Origin: an uncultured Alphaproteobacteria bacterium
Lineage (GTDB): Bacteria; Pseudomonadota; Alphaproteobacteria; Rhizobiales; Hyphomicrobiaceae
Length of the DNA stretch: 10,126 nt
Direction: 5' to 3'
NCBI GenBank assembly: GCA_937950105.1
Contig: CALFEM010000192.1
Coordinates: 1 to 10,126, forward strand
The notes under the pieces were generated by a model. That model saw only the letters and a list, made by a program, of their open reading frames with translations. It searched no databases and had not been told where the DNA came from. Shown piece after piece: positions 5,329-10,126 of the stretch (positions within the stretch are counted from its first letter, which is position 1; every line of letters starts with the position of its first letter). Position numbers and translations under genes: made by a program.

Positions 5329-7398
5329 AGCGAGACGACCTTGGCCGCACCGAACGCGAAGAAAGCCGATGAATCCCTGCTGGTCTGCAACTGCCAGGGT
5401 ACGATGCAGATCGACGGCGCAGCGCTGGCCGAAAAGCTCGGTCTCGATCGACCGCTGACAGTGCACACGGCGCTCTGCCGCTCCGGCATCGGTGCTTTCG
5501 AGAGCGCGCTCCAGGGCAGCCGCGTCCATGTCGCGTGCACGCAGGAGGCGCCGCTGTTCCGCGAGGTCGCCGATGAGCAGGACAAGGGCGAAGCGGAGCT
5601 GCGCTTCACCAACATCCGCGAGACGGCAGGCTGGAGCGAAGCTGGTCACGCGGCATTGCCGAAGATGGCGGCGCTCATCGCTGAAGCCTCTTACGCATCG
5701 ACTCCGGCTCCCGTCGTCACGCTCGAATCGAAGGGGTTGTGCCTGGTCTATGGCGCGGGCGAAGTGGTGCTCGATGCGGCGCGCAAGCTCGGCGGCCGGC
5801 TCGACGTGACGGTGCTGCTCACCGACGCGGAAGATGCGGTGCCGCCGTCGGTCGTGACGCAACCGCTGGCGCGCGGACGCATCCGCACACTGCGCGGCCA
5901 CCTCGGCGCGTTCGATGTCGAAATCAATGGCTTCGCCGCCGCAGAGCCTTCGTCGCGCGCCACACTCAGGTTCGGGACGCCGCGCGACGGCACGCGCACG
6001 CGCTGCGATCTCGTGCTCGATCTTTCGGGCGGCGCCGCCATCTTTGCGGAGCCGCACCCGCGCGACGGCTACGTGCACGCCGACCCCGCCAATCCGGCCG
6101 ATGTCGCGCGGGCCTTGTTCACGATCAGCGACATGGTCGGTGAGTTCGAGAAACCGCGCTACGTCGCCTACGATGCCGCGATCTGCGTGCACGCCCGCAG
6201 CCGCAAGGTCGGATGCACACGCTGCCTCGATGCCTGCCCGGTCGGCGCCATCACGCCCGATGAAGATCACGTCGCCATCGACGCGGCGATCTGCGGCGGC
6301 TGCGGCATGTGCGCAGCCGTCTGCCCGACCGGCGCGGTGAGCTATGCCTATCCGCAGCGCAAGGACGTCTATGGCCGCGCACGCGTGCTCATCGAAGCCT
6401 ATCGCCAGGCGCGTGGTGATCGGCCGGTTCTGCTGCTCCACGACGAGACGCACGGTCGCGAGATGATCGATGCGCTGGCGCGCTTCGGGCGCGGACTGCC
6501 GGCGCATGTGCTGCCGCTGTCGCTCAACTCGGTCCACCTCACAGGGCACGATCAGCTTGCCGCACTGCTTGCGCTCGGCGTCGAGCGCATCGTTGTTCTC
6601 GTACCGCCGAAGACTGTGGACGAACTGGCGCCGCTGGAGCAGCAGACCGCACTCGTCACGGCCTTTCTCGATGGCCTCGGATACGTGGGCAACCGCGTCG
6701 ATCTCGTCGTCGAGCGCGATCCCGATGCGCTCGGCGAAATGCTGCATGGCTTGCCGCCACTGCCCGCGATGCCGCGACATGCCGCGAGCGGGCTTGGCTC
6801 CAAACGCGACATGGCGCGCACGGCGCTCGCCGCGCTGCATGTCGATGCCCCCTCGCCGAAGCCGCTGCTGGACTTGCCCAGGGGCGCACCCTATGGCCGG
6901 GTCGTCATCGACACCGCCGGCTGCACGCTGTGCCTCTCCTGCGTCAGCGCCTGCCCGACCGGCGCGCTGGCGGACAATCCCGAGCGCCCCGAGGTCCGCT
7001 TCACCGAGGCGGCGTGCGTACAGTGCGGCATCTGCGCGGCGACGTGCCCGGAAAAGGTCATCCGGCTCGAAGCGCGTTACGACTTCACGACGGCCTGCAT
7101 GACGCCGCTCACGCTGCACGGGGAGGAGCCGTTCCACTGCATCAAGTGCGGCAAGCCGTTCGGCGCCAAGAGCTCGATCGAGCGCGTGCTGGATCGCCTG
7201 TCGGGGCACTCGATGTTCCAGGGCGCCGATAAGCTGGCGCTGATCAAGATGTGCGACACCTGCCGCATCGTGACGGTGAGCGAGGGCCGCAACGATCCGA
7301 TGCGCGGACCTGATCGCCCGCGCGTGCGCACCACGGAAGACTATCTGGCGGAGACGGCCGGCAAGCCCGGACGCAAGCCGGACGACTTCATCGGCTGA
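5326..7398 (+). CDS. polyferredoxin: multidomain 4Fe-4S binding protein (685-690 aa)
   Basis: This is a soluble electron-transfer protein with four ferredoxin-type cluster motifs. Numbering from TTG 5341: first pair C282-x9-C292-x2-C295-x3-CP and C318-x2-C321-x2-C324-x3-CP; second pair C528-x2-C531-x2-C534-x3-CP and C559-x2-C562-x2-C565-x3-CP. The N-terminus has a CxC (C16, C18) plus C46 and C66, a further possible metal or thiol site. Residues 130-165 (LVYGAGEVVLDAARKL) look Rossmann-like. The C-terminus has CIKC (600-603) and CDTC (638-641), likely a zinc or Fe-S ribbon. No signal peptide or membrane helix is seen. It is divergent from DUF3305/DUF3306 and convergent with the DUF6352 operon, 20 nt away. 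Similar proteins often neighbour formate dehydrogenase genes, so it may pass electrons to, or build clusters for, such an enzyme. The exact partner is unknown. Start is CTG 5326 or TTG 5341. Confidence 0.88.
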   Translation: MSETTLAAPNAKKADESLLVCNCQGTMQIDGAALAEKLGLDRPLTVHTALCRSGIGAFESALQGSRVHVACTQEAPLFREVADEQDKGEAELRFTNIRETAGWSEAGHAALPKMAALIAEASYASTPAPVVTLESKGLCLVYGAGEVVLDAARKLGGRLDVTVLLTDAEDAVPPSVVTQPLARGRIRTLRGHLGAFDVEINGFAAAEPSSRATLRFGTPRDGTRTRCDLVLDLSGGAAIFAEPHPRDGYVHADPANPADVARALFTISDMVGEFEKPRYVAYDAAICVHARSRKVGCTRCLDACPVGAITPDEDHVAIDAAICGGCGMCAAVCPTGAVSYAYPQRKDVYGRARVLIEAYRQARGDRPVLLLHDETHGREMIDALARFGRGLPAHVLPLSLNSVHLTGHDQLAALLALGVERIVVLVPPKTVDELAPLEQQTALVTAFLDGLGYVGNRVDLVVERDPDALGEMLHGLPPLPAMPRHAASGLGSKRDMARTALAALHVDAPSPKPLLDLPRGAPYGRVVIDTAGCTLCLSCVSACPTGALADNPERPEVRFTEAACVQCGICAATCPEKVIRLEARYDFTTACMTPLTLHGEEPFHCIKCGKPFGAKSSIERVLDRLSGHSMFQGADKLALIKMCDTCRIVTVSEGRNDPMRGPDRPRVRTTEDYLAETAGKPGRKPDDFIG

Positions 7399-7418
7399 TC
7401 GCGCAGCGGTTGCAACGC

Positions 7419-8435
7419 TCACGAGGCCGGTGCCAGCGGCAGGTTGGCGACGAGGTTCTGCGGCTTCATGCGCACGCGTTTGGCCGCGCTCATGGCAAGA
7501 CCGAGGAACAGCGGACTGCCGCGCACGCGCTCGATCAGCACGCGCGGATCGGCGAACGTCATGCGGAACAGGCCGATGAAGCGGCTCACTTCGTCGAAGC
7601 TGAGAGCCTTGCCGGCGTAGAGCGCGTTGAGCAGTTCGCTCGCCTCGCGGTCGAGCCCGATGTGCCAGCGCCAATCGGTGCTGTCGATGCGCTCTCGCGG
7701 CTCGACACGCACCTCGAGCGAGAACAGGTGCGCGATCCACGCTTCGATCATACGCGCAAAGGCATCGACCACGGGCTTGCCGAGGCGGAAATCGACGACC
7801 GTGTCGAAGCGATCGGAGCGCGCCCAGTAGATCGCCTTGTTGTCCTGATCGAGCACGTCCAGTTCGACAGTCTTTTTCCTGACGCCTCGGTCCGCCATCA
7901 GTTGCCCGATGCCGGACGGGCGCGCGGCCTCGGCGTGCATCTGCACGATCTCCTGGTCGGCCAGCATCACGCGGCCGGCGTCGAGCGATACGCTCTGTTC
8001 GCGAAAGAACAGCTCGGCGGCGCGCAGCCGCATCGGGTCGTCGCAACCTCCGGCGATATTGTGGACGATGAGATGCGCGAGCTGATCCATGAACATTGGC
8101 GGTACCGCCGCGTCCGGTGTCCGTATCTGCGCGAGGTAAGCGCCCTCGACCGTTCCCGCCTTGCGCAGCAGGCCGCGCAAGGCCAGCACCGCGCGATAGT
8201 TGTCCGCGGCATCGGGATCGGCGAAGCGGGCCAGACGCTCCTTCGCAACCTCGCGGAACGGATCGTCCATCAACTCGTCGTGCAAGGCGAGTTCGACCGC
8301 GCAACTTTCCTCGACCGGCTGCATCTCCGGACGCAGCAGATAAGCGCGTATGAAGTCCGGCGTGATCGCGAGCCAGCCGCGCTCGTTCTTCTCCAGCAGA
8401 TGCAAACCGGATGACTTCCACACCTCACGGCTCAT
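7419..8435 (-). CDS. DUF6352 family protein (338 aa)
   Basis: No function is known. The N-terminus matches the family pattern: WKSSGLHLLEKNERGWL, then FIRAYLLRPEMQPVEESC (28-45). A second conserved block at 111-147 reads VPPMFMDQLAHLIVHNI, then CDDPMRLRAAELFFR. The C-terminal third (205-300) is mixed alpha/beta with FDTVVDF, AWIAHLFSLEVRVEP and FIGLFRMTFADPRVLIERV. No signal peptide, membrane helix or cysteine cluster is present. ATG at 8435 overlaps the DUF6505 stop by 4 nt (ATGA), marking it as the last gene of a tightly coupled operon. It ends 20 nt from the convergent polyferredoxin gene. Context suggests a cytoplasmic partner of the other operon products. Family name is given from remembered sequence pattern. 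Confidence 0.78.
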   Translation of the reverse strand: MSREVWKSSGLHLLEKNERGWLAITPDFIRAYLLRPEMQPVEESCAVELALHDELMDDPFREVAKERLARFADPDAADNYRAVLALRGLLRKAGTVEGAYLAQIRTPDAAVPPMFMDQLAHLIVHNIAGGCDDPMRLRAAELFFREQSVSLDAGRVMLADQEIVQMHAEAARPSGIGQLMADRGVRKKTVELDVLDQDNKAIYWARSDRFDTVVDFRLGKPVVDAFARMIEAWIAHLFSLEVRVEPRERIDSTDWRWHIGLDREASELLNALYAGKALSFDEVSRFIGLFRMTFADPRVLIERVRGSPLFLGLAMSAAKRVRMKPQNLVANLPLAPAS

Positions 8436-8959
8436 CGGCGTGCGTCCGTTGAACCGGGGCCATCATCCTCGTCCGTCCCGTCGGGCTCGAATGTCCACAG
8501 GCGGCCTTGCGGATTGCTGGCGGAAGCGCTGATGGTGCGGAACTCCTCGCAGATGCGGCCATCGCCGTCGTGATGACGGCTGACCGTGAACACGGTGTTG
8601 ATCGGCGCGTTGGCGACGAGGTCGGTTATGAACGCAATCTCGTCGCGCGCGGCGAGGCGGGCGCGCTCCATGTCCGGAGCGCCGTAGACGTCGACGAAAT
8701 GCCGCGCCAGGGCAAGCTCGATTTCGGCGAGGTCCTCAGTGCGAGCCTGCACCACGGTCGCGAAGGTGGAGCGTCCGAAGCTGTCGAGACCGAGCAGCCC
8801 GTTGGCGAACTCCTGCCGCGCCTTGCCGGTGAGCGCGCCGGCCTCGACATCGGCAAAGGCGAACGCGCCCGATACCGCCCATTCGCCGGCCGCCGCGGCA
8901 CGTGCGAACACGCGATCGTCGCTGGCGTCGAAGCGGATGGTGCGCAGGAACTTGCTCAT
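8432..8959 (-). CDS. DUF6505 family protein (175 aa)
   Basis: No function is known. Recognisable features are the start FLRTIRFDASDDRVF (4-18), GEWAVSGAFAF (25-35), LTGKARQEFANG and LGLDSFGRSTFATVV (43-70), and RLAARDEIAFI (101-111). The last 25 residues are acidic and probably disordered. No cofactor motif or transport signal is visible. ATG at 8959 overlaps the stop of the ligase-like gene by 4 nt (ATGA), and the stop overlaps the DUF6352 start in the same way. These junctions imply co-translation and near-equal amounts of the proteins. The open frame extends upstream of 8959, but that part is a shadow of the ligase-like gene. Confidence 0.78.
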   Translation of the reverse strand: MSKFLRTIRFDASDDRVFARAAAAGEWAVSGAFAFADVEAGALTGKARQEFANGLLGLDSFGRSTFATVVQARTEDLAEIELALARHFVDVYGAPDMERARLAARDEIAFITDLVANAPINTVFTVSRHHDGDGRICEEFRTISASASNPQGRLWTFEPDGTDEDDGPGSTDARR

Positions 8960-9717
8960 GCCGTGGTCTCTGCTGCGTTCGCGCTGCCGGCCAGCACCGC
9001 TTCGAACGGCAGCTGGCGCTCGGGACCGACGGCCGGCTGCACGCGCAGCTCCATTCCGGGCGCGACGCCGAGCACACGGCCGACGAAGCCGTCGGCGCCA
9101 TCGCGGATGAGCACCGGCATGTCGAAGCCCTCGATGCGCTCGACGAGCAACCGCTCGATGGCGTCGAGGCCGCCCTGCTGCCATTGATCGAGCCGGACGA
9201 GGAAATGCGCAGCGATCACGTGCAGCAGTGTCGTCGCAGAAAGCTCCCCGGCGCCTTCCTCCGCGAGCGAGGTGCGATCGACGACATCGCCGGGCTCGCG
9301 CACATCGGCAAGCGTATCGACCTGCAAGCTGGCGGCGATCACGAGCCAGTCCGGCGTGCGCTCTTCTCCGTCGCGGTCGAGGGCGAGCGAGATCCGTCCA
9401 ACCTCGCCGACATTGAGCAACAGGGTGTGCGGCCAGCGGAGGTATACCGACGTCTGCGGCGGCATCAACGCCCCGAGACTGTCGGCGACGGCGAGAAACA
9501 TCACCGCGGCGACCTCGCGCGACATTGCGCTTCCGACATCCGGCTCGAGCACGATTGCAAGCTCGGCGCGGCCCGCCGCGTCACTCCAGAGCGCATCGGC
9601 GGCGCCCAGTTCGCCGCGCGCCGCGCCCTCGATCGCCGCCTCGAACGGACGCGCAGACGAGGCGACGCGGCGCGCCGCGAGGATCGGCGGGAACGTGGAA
9701 CCGTGCGGCGCGCTCAC
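8956..9717 (-). CDS. biotin/lipoate protein ligase-like protein with DUF4444-type C-terminus, lysine-free (253 aa)
   Basis: The fold resembles the biotin/lipoate protein ligase superfamily: AELAIVLEP (51-59), then VYLRWPHTLLLNVGEVGRISL (91-111) in place of the usual WPND...K..G signature, PDWLVIAASL (122-131), and a C-terminal small domain near 198-228 (FDMPVLIRDGADGFVGRVLGV) like DUF4444. True ligases (BirA, LplA) need a lysine after the WPND-type motif. Here that stretch has none, and the whole protein contains no lysine. It is thus probably not a standard acyl-adenylate ligase and may bind a cofactor or partner instead. The GTG start at 9717 overlaps the DUF6494 stop by 4 nt (GTGA). Its stop overlaps the DUF6505 start. 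Confidence 0.75.
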   Translation of the reverse strand: MSAPHGSTFPPILAARRVASSARPFEAAIEGAARGELGAADALWSDAAGRAELAIVLEPDVGSAMSREVAAVMFLAVADSLGALMPPQTSVYLRWPHTLLLNVGEVGRISLALDRDGEERTPDWLVIAASLQVDTLADVREPGDVVDRTSLAEEGAGELSATTLLHVIAAHFLVRLDQWQQGGLDAIERLLVERIEGFDMPVLIRDGADGFVGRVLGVAPGMELRVQPAVGPERQLPFEAVLAGSANAAETTA

Positions 9718-9923
9718 GTCGACGGCCCCGACTTCAACTCGATCTCGTCCTCGATGACGTGCTCGAAGCCGGTACCGTCGACGGTGAGGACCATGCGCAC
9801 CTTGAGGCGATCGGGATCAGGCAGATTGCCGGCTGCGACCACGCGCTCGATCTCGCGTTGCGACGTCACGCCGACGCGCTTGAGGAATTTCCTGAGCGAC
9901 ATGTTGAAAGCTTCTTCATCCAT
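9714..9923 (-). CDS. DUF6494 family small protein (69 aa)
   Basis: This is a small soluble protein of unknown function. The N-terminal half FNMSLRKFLKRVGVTSQREIERVV (6-29) is a conserved helical segment resembling a compact helix-turn-helix-like bundle. The second half (VRMVLTVDGTGFEHVIEDEIEL) looks like beta strands. ATG at 9923 has GGGAG about 9 nt upstream. The stop overlaps the GTG of the next gene by 4 nt. It lies about 50 nt after the cytochrome c gene, so it is probably the second gene of that operon. Family call comes from remembered pattern. Confidence 0.75.
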   Translation of the reverse strand: MDEEAFNMSLRKFLKRVGVTSQREIERVVAAGNLPDPDRLKVRMVLTVDGTGFEHVIEDEIELKSGPST

Positions 9924-9974
9924 CGTCGTGCACTCCCGGTTCTGGCGCGCGGTCGCCGTTGTCGGCTGCCGCGA

Positions 9975-10109
9975 TCACTTGCTGTGGCTCGCCGGACCTG
10001 TCTCTTCTGGCATGGTCGTCGCCCTGAGATAGGCGATGAGATCGGCGCGCTGCGCCGGATCGGTCATCTTCTGCAAGGGCATCTTCGAGCCCGGCGTGAA
10101 CACCTCCGG
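9975..10109 (-). CDS. class I c-type cytochrome, C-terminal part only (cut by contig end)
   Basis: The frame runs from the adapter junction at 10109 to TGA at 9977-9975 and gives 44 residues. PGSKMPLQ carries the methionine that ligates heme iron in class I cytochromes c. DPAQRADLIAYLRATT is the typical C-terminal helix. The CxxCH heme site must lie beyond the contig end. The protein would be periplasmic and act as an electron carrier. It is the first visible gene of the leftward operon and suggests that the operon links to respiratory electron flow. The last 12 residues form a short polar tail. Confidence 0.8.
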   Translation of the reverse strand, partial: PEVFTPGSKMPLQKMTDPAQRADLIAYLRATTMPEETGPASHSK

Positions 10110-10126
10110 AGATCGGAAGAGCACAC
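10110..10126 (-). other. Illumina TruSeq adapter read-through (contamination)
   Basis: The final 17 bases, AGATCGGAAGAGCACAC, are the start of the standard TruSeq adapter. They are the exact reverse complement of positions 31-47. They are synthetic; genomic sequence ends at 10109. Confidence 0.98.

Noticed and set aside
7405..7419. hairpin AGCG...CGCT between the convergent polyferredoxin and DUF6352 genes as a bidirectional terminator
   Set aside because: The stem is only 4 bp and no T-run follows on either strand.
7410..8414. 334-residue plus-strand frame
   Set aside because: It is antisense to the DUF6352 gene, which shows family motifs. This frame is rich in His, Arg and Gln, as expected of a shadow.
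5224..8421. 1065-residue open frame on the minus strand
   Set aside because: It is antisense to the polyferredoxin and then runs out of frame through DUF6352. Its arginine-rich, motif-free translation is typical of high-GC shadow frames.
8902..10032. 376-residue plus-strand frame
   Set aside because: It is antisense to three recognisable minus-strand genes that overlap by 4 nt at their junctions; it has no motif of its own.

Overview
The window is a high-GC proteobacterial contig, most likely alphaproteobacterial (Hyphomicrobiales/Bradyrhizobium-like). That guess rests on the gene families, the GC-rich third codon positions and the style of the tRNA-Pro 3' end; no marker gene in the window settles it. 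Both ends are Illumina TruSeq adapter: positions 1-47 are the index-3 adapter and 10110-10126 is the same adapter reversed. The biological insert is therefore 48-10109, and the matching ends are a library artefact.

Left part (48-3820) is the end of a mobile genomic island. It holds an unassigned stretch (48-345), a promoter with two matching palindromes, and a complete type IV toxin-antitoxin/abortive-infection pair: AbiEi antitoxin-repressor and AbiEii nucleotidyltransferase toxin. Convergent to these is a P4-type tyrosine recombinase. About 250 bp beyond the integrase start lies the 3' end of a tRNA-Pro gene (about 3785-3820) with no 5' half. This is the att scar left when an element integrates into a tRNA. 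Its orientation puts the island on the left and the host chromosome on the right.

Right part (3821-10109) looks like conserved chromosome: eight genes of little-studied families in two back-to-back groups. DUF3306 and DUF3305 run leftward, divergent from a 685-690 aa polyferredoxin that runs rightward. Convergent to the polyferredoxin is a leftward operon: a cytochrome c (cut by the contig end), DUF6494, a biotin/lipoate-ligase-like protein, DUF6505 and DUF6352. In that operon, three successive junctions overlap by 4 nt.

DUF3305, DUF3306 and this type of polyferredoxin are often found beside TorD-type chaperone and formate dehydrogenase genes in proteobacteria. A role in assembling or wiring a molybdenum/Fe-S respiratory enzyme is a reasonable inference, but no catalytic subunit is in the window. 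The most unusual single protein is the ligase-like one: it has no lysine anywhere, so it cannot carry the lysine that real biotin or lipoate ligases use.
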